Positions 1 to 6,738 of a DNA stretch of 64,000 bases are shown in pieces. The position numbers and the translations under genes were made by a program. The notes under the pieces were generated by a model that did no database searches, was not told where the DNA came from, and was given only the letters and a program-made list of their open reading frames with translations. The stretch is from Streptomyces sp. NBC_00344 (GTDB lineage Bacteria > Actinomycetota > Actinomycetes > Streptomycetales > Streptomycetaceae). Each line of letters starts with the position of its first letter. The stretch's first letter is position 1. The stretch is taken from positions 3,366,501 through 3,430,500 of the forward strand of contig NZ_CP107996.1 of assembly GCF_036088315.1 (NCBI RefSeq). Reading direction: 5' to 3'.

Positions 1-229
1 GCGCGATCCGGCTGACGGTGCGCCACTCTCCCAGCCCGCCGTTGCGGTTGCGGCCCGCGAAGCACGCGCCGACAACCGGGCCGTCGGCTCCGTCGAGCCA
101 CTCCACTTCCTGCAGTTCAGGGCTGTGCCGGGCGGAGGTGGCGATGTCCGAGACCAGGTCCCACACGCGCTCCGGCGCCACGGCGATCTCGATCTCACAC
201 TCCACGTGGGGACCATCGGCAAGACGCAT
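1..229 (-). CDS. SRPBCC / polyketide cyclase-like protein, C-terminus cut by window edge
   Basis: Only the first 76 residues are in the window. They open with a short strand rich in acidic residues (VECEIEIAVAPERVWDLVSD) and continue with IATSARHSPELQEVEW and a GACFAGRNRNG segment, the usual start of SRPBCC (START-like) ligand-binding proteins, which include polyketide cyclases/aromatases. The start is the ATG at 229, preceded by GAAAGG and three bases after the stop of the phosphopantetheinyl transferase gene, so it belongs to the same operon. In a type II polyketide cluster such a protein could cyclise, dehydrate or bind the chain, but the truncated sequence does not show which. Partial gene. 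Confidence 0.75.
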   Translation of the reverse strand, partial: MRLADGPHVECEIEIAVAPERVWDLVSDIATSARHSPELQEVEWLDGADGPVVGACFAGRNRNGGLGEWRTVSRIA

Positions 230-232
230 CGC

Positions 233-1060
233 TCAACCTTTCATAACAGGGCTGCTCAGCAGCGTAGTTGGGGTGGGGGCGGGTGTGCTGGTGGGTCCGG
301 ATGCGGTGTGTCCGGTGCGTACGCCGGTGGCCGGGACCGCTCCCACCGTGGTCGCGGTCAGGATGACTTCCCGGGTGATGCGCCACCGTCCGGTCACCGT
401 CGCGAACGGCCCCGGCCGCAGCACGGCGGCCGTGAAGGTGCCGGCATGGACGCCGCTGTCCATCCACAGCTCCACCTCGGTCTCCAGGAAGTCCAGCGGG
501 CAGCGGGCCAGCGGATACCACGCCTTGAAGACCGACTCCTTCGCGGAGAACAGCAGGCGCCCCCAGGGCACCTGCGGCCACCGGCAGGCGAGAGTCTCCA
601 GATGGTCGGCCTCGCGGGCGGTTGCCACCATCGCCATGGCCACTTCCGGCAGCTGCGCACAGGGCTCGGCGTCGATGCCCACCGAGGCGACACCCTCCGC
701 ACGCCGGGCGACGGCCGCCGCCCGGTAGTCCGTGCAGTGCGTCATCGCCCCGACGATCCCAGCCGGCCACCCCGGTTCTCCTCGCGGGCCCGGCAGCAGC
801 GGCACGGGGGGCATGTCCAGGGACAGCAGGGCGCTTCTGGCACACACCCGTACGCCTGCGAACTCCCGCCGGCGTTTGTCCCCGGCTGTCTCCATGATCT
901 GGACCTCCGCCGGAAACAAGGCACTGCGCCAGTCCCCCTCCCACCGGCCGAACGACTCCCTGACCACCACCTGCGGGGGAAGCAGGGACGCCATCAGCCC
1001 CCGGTTCCTGAGCTCGGGACCCCGGCCGGTCTCCTGCTGGATGATGCTCACCGCTGTCAT
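233..1060 (-). CDS. 4'-phosphopantetheinyl transferase (Sfp/EntD type)
   Basis: This 275-residue protein probably activates the cluster's acyl carrier protein by moving phosphopantetheine from CoA to the ACP serine. It shows the family signatures: GIVGAMTHCTDYRAAAVA near residues 101-117, the metal-binding VGIDAEP (Asp130, Glu132) and FSAKESVFKAWYPL in the last third. The chosen ATG overlaps the stop of the preceding 81-residue gene (ATGA), which indicates translational coupling. An internal Met at residue 23 is an alternative start and would fit the usual family length better. Having a dedicated transferase in the operon suggests that the carrier protein is not left to the housekeeping enzyme. 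Confidence 0.9.
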   Translation of the reverse strand: MTAVSIIQQETGRGPELRNRGLMASLLPPQVVVRESFGRWEGDWRSALFPAEVQIMETAGDKRRREFAGVRVCARSALLSLDMPPVPLLPGPRGEPGWPAGIVGAMTHCTDYRAAAVARRAEGVASVGIDAEPCAQLPEVAMAMVATAREADHLETLACRWPQVPWGRLLFSAKESVFKAWYPLARCPLDFLETEVELWMDSGVHAGTFTAAVLRPGPFATVTGRWRITREVILTATTVGAVPATGVRTGHTASGPTSTPAPTPTTLLSSPVMKG

Positions 1061-1302
1061 CCCCCGGCAGGGCTGACAGCGGTGACGGCGCCGACCGCCG
1101 TGTCAGCGGTGCGGCCGGCGCACACGACGTCCGGTACCGGCGCCTCGGCGGCCAGCGTCAACCACCACGCCGCCGCCTCCACACCGCCCGGCAGCGCGTG
1201 GCCGAGCAGTCGTTTCAGCATCCCGGCAGCCGCCGCGGGATCAGTCGATGCGGGAACAGTCGATGCGGGATCAGTCGATGCCTCGGTGAATATGCGGCTC
1301 AT
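1057..1302 (-). CDS. Small hypothetical protein (81 aa) in polyketide operon
   Basis: The function is not recognised. The ATG at 1302 is preceded by a very strong ribosome site (GGAGGAGGGG), and the stop overlaps the start of the phosphopantetheinyl transferase gene (ATGA), so the gene looks real. The N-terminus (TDPASTVPASTDPA) is encoded by three 15-bp tandem repeats at 1237-1281. The rest (GMLKRLLGHALPGGVEAAAWWLTLAAEAPVPDVV) reads like a small helical domain. It has no signal peptide or cofactor motif. Position among carboxylase and carrier-protein-modifying genes suggests an accessory role in chain synthesis, but this rests on context only. Confidence 0.6.
   Translation of the reverse strand: MSRIFTEASTDPASTVPASTDPAAAAGMLKRLLGHALPGGVEAAAWWLTLAAEAPVPDVVCAGRTADTAVGAVTAVSPAGG
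1237..1281. repeat. Three tandem 15-bp repeats inside small gene
   Basis: The unit GGGATCAGTCGATGC occurs three times head to tail, and the middle copy has A in place of T at position 5. The length is a multiple of three, so copy-number change would lengthen or shorten the N-terminus of the 81-residue protein without a frameshift. Confidence 0.85.
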
Positions 1303-1408
1303 CGCTCCCCTCCTCCTCTCCCGCCAGCAGCGCGCGCGGCGGCCAGGGCCTGTCCGGGGGCGCCTGCACCCCCTTCGGTATCGGTTCGGAGCCGTGCTTT
1401 CCGTACAT
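1271..1408 (-). CDS. Possible 45-aa small protein overlapping the next gene
   Basis: An ATG at 1408 preceded by AGGGAGAGGGA at good spacing opens a 45-codon frame (MYGKHGSEPIPKGVQ at the start, PHIHRGID at the end). The frame begins 17 bases after the carboxylase epsilon stop and overlaps the 81-residue gene by 32 bases. The sequence is rich in Pro, Gly, Glu and His and matches no family I recognise. It fills what would otherwise be an unexplained gap in a tightly packed operon, which favours translation. A leader peptide or a chance frame remain possible. Confidence 0.4.
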   Translation of the reverse strand: MYGKHGSEPIPKGVQAPPDRPWPPRALLAGEEEGSDEPHIHRGID

Positions 1409-1425
1409 GTCCCTCTCCCTTACGG

Positions 1426-1671
1426 TCAGCCTCTTGTCTGCGGGGTCCTGCGCCAGCTGCCGGCAACGCGGTAGCGGGCGTGGCGATCGGGGCGGTCCCA
1501 CCGGGTGATGTCCCGGCCGGGAGGCCGGCCATCGACGACGCCGGATTCCTGGGCGCCGGCCCGGGTGAGCAGCACCAGGGTCAGCGCGGCGAGTTCGTCG
1601 TCGGGGAGGCCGCCGCCTCGTTCGATGCGGATCAGCGGGGACGCGGCGGCAGGGTCGATGACGGTGGTCAC
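1426..1671 (-). CDS. Acyl-CoA carboxylase epsilon subunit
   Basis: This 81-residue protein has the pattern of the small actinobacterial epsilon subunit: an IRIERGGG strand, then PDDELAALTLVLLTR, a charged linker and a C-terminal RWDRPDRHARYRVAGSW. The subunit tightens the association of biotinylated alpha and carboxyltransferase beta subunits of acetyl/propionyl-CoA carboxylase. The GTG start at 1671 has GGAG eight bases upstream. It follows the beta-subunit gene by 28 bases, the usual arrangement. The biotin-carrying alpha subunit is absent from the window and is probably shared with primary metabolism. Confidence 0.85.
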   Translation of the reverse strand: MTTVIDPAAASPLIRIERGGGLPDDELAALTLVLLTRAGAQESGVVDGRPPGRDITRWDRPDRHARYRVAGSWRRTPQTRG

Positions 1672-1699
1672 GGGGTCGGCTCCTTCTGCTCGGGCGGGT

Positions 1700-3244
1700 T
1701 CACTGGGGCGGGTTGCCGTGCTTGCGCTCCGGCAGATCGGCGTGCTTGGTGCGCAGCATGTCCAGGGAGCGGATAAGCACCTGGCGGGTCGCTGCGGGGT
1801 CGATGACGTCGTCGATCAGACCGCGTTCGGCCGCGTAGTAGGGGTGCATCAGTTCGGCCTTGTACTCCTTGACCATCCGTGCCCGCATGGCATCGGGATC
1901 GTCGGACGCGGCGATCTGGCGACGGAAGATGACGTTGGCCGCGCCCTCGGCGCCCATCACCGCGATCTCGTTCGTGGGCCAGGCATACGACAGGTCGGCG
2001 CCCACGGAGCGGGAGTCCATGACGATGTACGCGCCGCCGTAGGCCTTCCGCAGGATCAGCTGGATGCGGGGGACGGTGGCGTTGCAGTACGCGTACAGCA
2101 ACTTGGCGCCGTGCCGGATGATGCCGCCGTGCTCCTGGTCGACGCCGGGCAGGAAGCCGGGGACGTCGAGCAGGGTCACCAGCGGGATGTTGAAGGCGTC
2201 GCACATCTGGACGAAGCGGGCGGCCTTCTCGGAGGCCGCGATGTCCAGGACCCCGGCGAGGGACTGCGGCTGGTTGGCGACGATGCCCACGACTTGGCCG
2301 CCCATACGGGCCAGGGCGACGATGACATTGGTGGCCCAGCGCTCGTGGACCTCCAGGAACTCGCCGTCGTCGACGAGCGACTTGATCACCGCGCGCATGT
2401 CGTAAGGGCGGTTGCCGTCGGCGGGGACGAGATCGAGGAGTTCCTCGCAGCGCCGGTCGGCCGGGTCGTCGGTCGCCTCGGCCGGGGGCGTCTCGCGGTT
2501 GTTCTGCGGGAGGAGGGAGAGCAGGTAGCGGACTTCCTCCAGGCAGGTCTGCTCGTCCTCGAAGGAGAAGTGGGAGACCCCGGAGACCTCGGCGTGGACG
2601 TCGGCTCCGCCCAGGCCGTTCTGGCTGATCTCCTCTCCGGTCACCGCACGCACCACGTCCGGTCCCGTGATGAACATCTGGGACGTCTCGCGGACCATGA
2701 AGACGAAGTCGGTGAGGGCGGGAGAGTACGCGGCGCCGCCTGCGCAGGGGCCGAGCATGACCGAGATCTGCGGGATGACGCCGGAGGCCTTGGTGTTCCG
2801 GGTGAAGATGCCGCCGTACCCGGCGAGGGCGGTGACACCCTCCTGGATCCGGGCGCCCGCGCCGTCGTTCAGCGAGACCAGCGGGGCGCCGGCCGCGATG
2901 GCCATGTCCATGATCTTGTGGATCTTCGCGGCGTGCGCCTCGCCCAGGGCGCCGCCGAAGATCCGGAAGTCGTGCGCGTAGACGAAGACGGTGCGGCCCT
3001 CGACCGTTCCCCAGCCCGTGACGACACCGTCGGTGTACGGCTTCTTCGCCTCGAGGCCGAAGCCCTGCGCACGGTGCCGGCGCAGCGGCTCGATCTCCTG
3101 GAACGTGCCCGGGTCGAGCAGCTGGTCGATGCGCTCGCGCACGGTCAGCTTGCCCCGGTCGCGCTGCCGCTGGGTGGCGGCCGCGTCCGGCCCTTCGGCG
3201 ATCTCGCGTTTGAGGACCGCCAGTTCCTCGACACTGTTACGCAT
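1700..3244 (-). CDS. Acyl-CoA carboxylase beta subunit (carboxyltransferase)
   Basis: The carboxyltransferase half of an acetyl/propionyl-CoA carboxylase, 514 residues, full length for the family. Characteristic segments are RGKLTVRERIDQLLDPGTF at the N-terminus, the oxyanion-hole region GAGARIQEGV and GPCAGGAAYSPAL, and in the C-terminal half DVPGFLPGVDQEHGGIIRHGAKLLYAY and KAYGGAYIVM. It transfers carboxyl from biotin to acetyl-CoA or propionyl-CoA. In this operon it probably supplies malonyl-CoA extender units to the polyketide synthase together with the epsilon subunit next to it. GGAGG lies five bases before the ATG. Confidence 0.95.
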   Translation of the reverse strand: MRNSVEELAVLKREIAEGPDAAATQRQRDRGKLTVRERIDQLLDPGTFQEIEPLRRHRAQGFGLEAKKPYTDGVVTGWGTVEGRTVFVYAHDFRIFGGALGEAHAAKIHKIMDMAIAAGAPLVSLNDGAGARIQEGVTALAGYGGIFTRNTKASGVIPQISVMLGPCAGGAAYSPALTDFVFMVRETSQMFITGPDVVRAVTGEEISQNGLGGADVHAEVSGVSHFSFEDEQTCLEEVRYLLSLLPQNNRETPPAEATDDPADRRCEELLDLVPADGNRPYDMRAVIKSLVDDGEFLEVHERWATNVIVALARMGGQVVGIVANQPQSLAGVLDIAASEKAARFVQMCDAFNIPLVTLLDVPGFLPGVDQEHGGIIRHGAKLLYAYCNATVPRIQLILRKAYGGAYIVMDSRSVGADLSYAWPTNEIAVMGAEGAANVIFRRQIAASDDPDAMRARMVKEYKAELMHPYYAAERGLIDDVIDPAATRQVLIRSLDMLRTKHADLPERKHGNPPQ

Positions 3245-3328
3245 CCAGTCCTCCCCGGATCGTGTTGGGCGTGGGTGCCGCGCTCCCGGACGGCTGTGAC
3301 CGGCCGGGGCTCGCGGGGGCGGCCGCCG

Positions 3329-4327
3329 TCATCGGACGACCGCCGGCTGACTCTTCGGTGCGGGCCGGCTCTTCGGTGCGGGCTCGCGGGCGGACTCCAC
3401 CGCGGCGATGACGCGGTCGATGTCCTGCGGGGTGCTGATCGCGACGGCGCGGGCATCCGGCTGGGCACGCTGCAGCAGCCGGGTGAGCGGCCCCGCCGGT
3501 GCCAGCTCGATGTGCAGGGCGCCCGGGGCCAGGCGGGCGGTGGTCTCCACGCACTGGTCCCACCGGACCGGCGAGGTGATCTGAGTGATCAGCCGGCGCC
3601 GCAGGTCGGCCGGGCCGCCCACGAGCGCGCCTTCCTCGTTGCCCACCATCGCGGACCTCGGCTCCTCGATGGGGGCCTGCCCGGCGGCGTGGGCGAACGC
3701 TTCCACCGCCGGCGCCATGGCCTCGGTGTGGAAGGCACCCGCGACGGACAACGGGGCGACCCGCGTTCCGGGCGGTGGCGTGGCGGCGAGGGCCTCGATG
3801 CGCTCCGCAGGACCCGCCGCGACGAACTGGTGGCTTCCATTCCGGTTGGCCACGGTCAACCCGGCTGCGGTGATCCCCGCTGTGATGTCCTCGTCGGACG
3901 CACCGTCGCGCCTGGTCGGCATCACCGCCGCCATGCCGGTGTCCGCCACCGCGCACGCCGCGGACATCGCCGACCCCCGCACCCGGGCGAGGCTGACCGC
4001 CGCTTGCGGGCTGAGGTAGCCGGCGCCGGCCGCGGCGGCCAGCTCCCCGACCGAGTGCCCGGCGAACAGCAGGTCGCCTGCGGCCAGCGGGAGCCTGCTG
4101 CGCAGCAGGCGGTGGGCGAGTACGGACACGGCGACGATCAGCGGCTGCGCGAAGGCGGTGTCCGCCAGCAGTGCCTGGTCACGGCCGGCTTCGACCAGGT
4201 CGAAGCCGGCAGCCTGCGACCAGTCGGCCACCAGTTCCGGTGCGCCGGGGACGCCTTCCAGCCATGGATCGAGCATCCCGGGCCGCTGGACTCCCTGCCC
4301 CGGGGCGGTCACGACATAGTGGTACAC
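3329..4327 (-). CDS. Malonyl-CoA:ACP transacylase (FabD-like)
   Basis: A discrete acyltransferase of 332 residues. It has the nucleophile motif AGHSVGELAAAA (Ser92), the partner histidine in GAFHTEAM (His200) and an N-terminal APGQGVQ. It loads malonyl units on the operon's ACP. The GTG at 4327 is preferred because a perfect AAGGAGG sits eight bases before it. The in-frame ATG at 4351 would place that ribosome site inside the gene. Most type II polyketide clusters borrow the fatty acid synthase transacylase, so a dedicated copy is less common and points to a high-flux or separately regulated pathway. Confidence 0.9.
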   Translation of the reverse strand: MYHYVVTAPGQGVQRPGMLDPWLEGVPGAPELVADWSQAAGFDLVEAGRDQALLADTAFAQPLIVAVSVLAHRLLRSRLPLAAGDLLFAGHSVGELAAAAGAGYLSPQAAVSLARVRGSAMSAACAVADTGMAAVMPTRRDGASDEDITAGITAAGLTVANRNGSHQFVAAGPAERIEALAATPPPGTRVAPLSVAGAFHTEAMAPAVEAFAHAAGQAPIEEPRSAMVGNEEGALVGGPADLRRRLITQITSPVRWDQCVETTARLAPGALHIELAPAGPLTRLLQRAQPDARAVAISTPQDIDRVIAAVESAREPAPKSRPAPKSQPAVVR

Positions 4328-4345
4328 GAGCTGTTCCTCCTTCTT

Positions 4346-4414
4346 GGACATGCGGCCTCGGACATGCGGCCTCGGACATGCGGCCTCGGCATGCGGGCCT
4401 GGACGTTCAGCCCT
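4346..4414. repeat. Tandem 14-bp repeats between dehydratase and transacylase genes
   Basis: GGACATGCGGCCTC is repeated three times exactly (4346-4359, 4360-4373, 4374-4387). Two decayed copies follow (to 4400 and 4414), the last reaching into the end of the dehydratase gene. The array fills the leader of the transacylase gene, just ahead of its ribosome site on the minus strand. Confidence 0.85.
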
Positions 4415-4871
4415 GGTGGCCGGTGAGCGAGCCGGCGGGGCGCAGCAGCGTGATGGCGCGTTCGACTTCCAGGACGACACGGCCGTCCCCGGCCCGCGCC
4501 ACGCCGGTGAACGTGGCAGTCTCGTCGTCCCTGTCGACCAACTCGACCGAGTGCAACAGCAGTTCGCCGGCGGACACGGCGCCCCTCACCCGTACCCCGC
4601 GCGCCGATCCGAAGATCAGCAACTGTTGATCGTCGCCCGCGGACTCGTGCACGATGAGCAGTCCGCACGCCTGCAGAAAGGACTCCAGCATGAGCGTGGC
4701 GGGCAGCCGGCCCGGCCGGGAGTCCCCCAGGTGGCTGTCCAGCTCGTGATTGCTCACGGCCTTCACCGCCTCCAGCGTGCCCGGGGTGTGCCGGATGATC
4801 CTGTCGACCTGCAGCGCGGGGTAGCCGTAGGGCAACAGGTCACGAGGGTCGGCATAGGACGTCGTGGTCAT
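4407..4871 (-). CDS. FabZ-like hotdog dehydratase, divergent copy
   Basis: A 154-residue single-hotdog protein resembling FabZ (YGYPALQVDRI, then LPATLMLESFLQACG). Positions equivalent to the catalytic His and Glu appear kept (His47 in DSHLGD, Glu63 in LMLES), but the usual GHFPG loop is replaced by SHLGDSRPG. It probably removes water from 3-hydroxyacyl-ACP, alone or as partner of the more canonical copy just upstream. The ATG at 4871 has GGAGG eight bases upstream and overlaps the previous stop (ATGA). The pair of adjacent unlike dehydratases suggests a heteromeric enzyme. Confidence 0.8.
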   Translation of the reverse strand: MTTTSYADPRDLLPYGYPALQVDRIIRHTPGTLEAVKAVSNHELDSHLGDSRPGRLPATLMLESFLQACGLLIVHESAGDDQQLLIFGSARGVRVRGAVSAGELLLHSVELVDRDDETATFTGVARAGDGRVVLEVERAITLLRPAGSLTGHQG

Positions 4872-5362
4872 GGCCGGCACCTCCACGTCGCGGTGATGCG
4901 GGCGCAGCGCTGCCCGCCGATGCTGCAGGTCGTCTTGGTGAGAAGGCGGGTGCGGTCGCCGCTGACCGCCGTCTCGAAGAGCAGCTCGTCGTCGGCGAGC
5001 GCGGGCCGGCTGAACCGGACCGAGCTGATCTCCACCAGTTCGATGCCGCCGAGGGCTCCGTCGGTGTGCAGTTCGAGCATCTGCTGCAGACTCTCGATCA
5101 GGAACACCCCGGGGTACACCGTCAGGGAGGGGAAGTGCCCGGCCAGATAGGGGTCGTCGGTGACGACCTTCTTGCGGCCGATGAAGCCCCCGTCGACGGA
5201 TTCCACGCTGTCCACGGCCACCAGGGGCAGCCGGCGGGCGCGGTCGCGAAGGGTGACCGCCGCCCTGCCCGTCGAAGAGTCCGGCGCCTCAGCGGCATCA
5301 GCCTCTCGGTGAGGCGCGGGATCTCGGTGAGGCGCGGCGTCTCGATAGTGCGTGTGAGCCAT
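4868..5362 (-). CDS. FabZ-like 3-hydroxyacyl-ACP dehydratase
   Basis: A 164-residue hotdog protein with the classical active-site segment AGHFPSLTVYPGVFLIESLQQ (His76, Glu90), expected to dehydrate 3-hydroxyacyl-ACP to the trans-2-enoyl chain. The first 30 residues are a variable His/Pro/Asp-rich extension (RDAAPHRDPAPHREAD) encoded by short direct DNA repeats near 5308-5345 and absent from ordinary FabZ. The ATG follows the ketoreductase stop by three bases. With no enoyl reductase in the operon, its product would stay unsaturated and give conjugated double bases along the chain, i.e. a polyene. Confidence 0.85.
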   Translation of the reverse strand: MAHTHYRDAAPHRDPAPHREADAAEAPDSSTGRAAVTLRDRARRLPLVAVDSVESVDGGFIGRKKVVTDDPYLAGHFPSLTVYPGVFLIESLQQMLELHTDGALGGIELVEISSVRFSRPALADDELLFETAVSGDRTRLLTKTTCSIGGQRCARITATWRCRP

Positions 5363-5365
5363 GGC

Positions 5366-6076
5366 TCACACGCCCATGCCGACGCCGCCACCGATGGGAA
5401 TCGACGAACCCGTGATGAATCCGGCCTCGTCGGAGACCAGGAAGGCGACCAGTGCGGCCACTTCCTCCGGCCGGCCGGTGCGGCGCAGCGCGGTCTGGGT
5501 GAGGATCTCGTCGCGCCTGCGCTTGGAGAGGTCGGCGATCATGTCTGTCTCGATGAGGCCGGGCAGCACCACATTGGAGGTGATGCCGGCGCGCCCGAGC
5601 TCCCACGACAGCGAGCGGGCCACTCCGATCAGACCGCTCTTGGAGGCCGCGTAGTTGACCTGGCCGGGCGAACCCCAGAGGGCCACGATCGAGGAGACGA
5701 ACACCAGGCGTCCCCACTTGTTCGCCATCATGTCCGACACGGTCTCGCGGACCACGTTGATGGAGCCGCTGAGGTTGGTGTCGAGCACGTCCTGGATGCC
5801 GTTGTGGGTCTGCGTGAGCAGTGGCCCGTCATTCATGATTCCGGCGCAGTTGACGACGATGTCGATCTCGCCGACGATGTCCCGCGCCTGGTCGACGGCC
5901 GTGCTCACCGACTCCGGGTCGCGGACGTCGCACTGGACGAAGGAGACTCCATCGACGTCCGGCTTCGTGGTGCGGGCGGTGCCCACCACGCGATAGCCCC
6001 GGTTGGTCAACTCGCTTGCGATCGCCGCGCCGATACCCCGGCTGGCTCCGGTGACGAACACCGATCGACCTGTCAT
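5366..6076 (-). CDS. 3-ketoacyl-ACP reductase (FabG-like SDR)
   Basis: A 236-residue short-chain dehydrogenase of the FabG type. Visible are the NADPH-binding GASRGIG (residues 10-16), NCAG at 76-79, Ser129, and the YxxxK pair Tyr142/Lys146. It should reduce the 3-keto group of the ACP-bound chain after each condensation. Its start overlaps the HAD gene's stop (ATGA), which couples it to the AfsA-like/HAD pair. Two roles are possible: ordinary chain ketoreduction, or reduction of a butenolide intermediate as in A-factor synthesis. The close FabG match favours chain reduction. Confidence 0.9.
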   Translation of the reverse strand: MTGRSVFVTGASRGIGAAIASELTNRGYRVVGTARTTKPDVDGVSFVQCDVRDPESVSTAVDQARDIVGEIDIVVNCAGIMNDGPLLTQTHNGIQDVLDTNLSGSINVVRETVSDMMANKWGRLVFVSSIVALWGSPGQVNYAASKSGLIGVARSLSWELGRAGITSNVVLPGLIETDMIADLSKRRRDEILTQTALRRTGRPEEVAALVAFLVSDEAGFITGSSIPIGGGVGMGV

Positions 6077-6738
6077 CGCTCTTCTCCTTGGTGTGGTGCG
6101 CCTGCGCGCACGATCGAATCGATCTGCTGGATTGCGGCGCGCGTGGAATCGCCCCCGCCGACCACTGCGAACCAGCCGGCGCGCCGTGCGCCGGCGATGT
6201 TGTCGTCCAGGTCGTCGACGAGGACGTTGGACTCAGGGGGCAGGCCGGAGCGTGACTCGGCCAGGCGGAACATCTCGACGTCGGGTTTGCGGGTGCCGAG
6301 GTCGCAGGAGAGCAGGACCTCGTCGAACATCTCCGCCCAGGACGAGAAGGACGCGAAGTGGTCCTTCCAGTCCGCGGGGAGGTTGGAGATCAGCCCCACG
6401 AAGGCGCCCTCCTCCCGCCAGCTCTGCAGGGCCGCGAGCCACTCGGCGTCGATCCTGCGATCGCCCCACCACTCGGAGCCGAGCCGGGACAGGTCGGCAT
6501 CGACCCCGAACCGGGCAGACAGCTCCTGCTCGATCTCCGCCGCCCACTGCCGCTCGTCGAGCACCCCGGAATCCAGGACGGCCATGCCGTCGGGGCAGCC
6601 GTACCGGTCGGCGATCGCGCGCAGACACTGTCCGAGCTGCCCGGGTGTGAACTCCTTGCCCTCGCAGTAGGCACGCAGCCCCTCCCGCAGCGGCGGGGTC
6701 AGCACACCTCGGAAGTCGGTCCAGATCGCGTGCCTCAT
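6073..6738 (-). CDS. HAD-superfamily hydrolase in polyketide operon
   Basis: A 221-residue HAD-type protein. Motif I reads WTDFRGVLTPP, motif II LISNLPADW, motif III GTRKPDVEMF and motif IV VLVDDLDDNIAGARRAGW, so the fold and most catalytic positions are intact. The nucleophile Asp8 is present, but the usual second Asp two residues later is Arg10. That substitution weakens a plain phosphatase assignment, because this Asp normally protonates the leaving group. The start overlaps the AfsA-like gene's stop (ATGA). If the AfsA-like neighbour makes a phosphorylated butenolide, this is the obvious candidate to process it. Confidence 0.8.
   Translation of the reverse strand: MRHAIWTDFRGVLTPPLREGLRAYCEGKEFTPGQLGQCLRAIADRYGCPDGMAVLDSGVLDERQWAAEIEQELSARFGVDADLSRLGSEWWGDRRIDAEWLAALQSWREEGAFVGLISNLPADWKDHFASFSSWAEMFDEVLLSCDLGTRKPDVEMFRLAESRSGLPPESNVLVDDLDDNIAGARRAGWFAVVGGGDSTRAAIQQIDSIVRAGAPHQGEER

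Noticed and set aside
4346..4414. CRISPR or transposon end
   Set aside because: The 14-bp units are head to tail with no spacers, no cas genes and no inverted partner.
1505..4426. Very long plus-strand open frame opposite the carboxylase and transacylase genes
   Set aside because: It is antisense to clear conserved genes and arises from high GC third-position bias; its translation is Arg/Gly/Val/Asp-rich without any family pattern.
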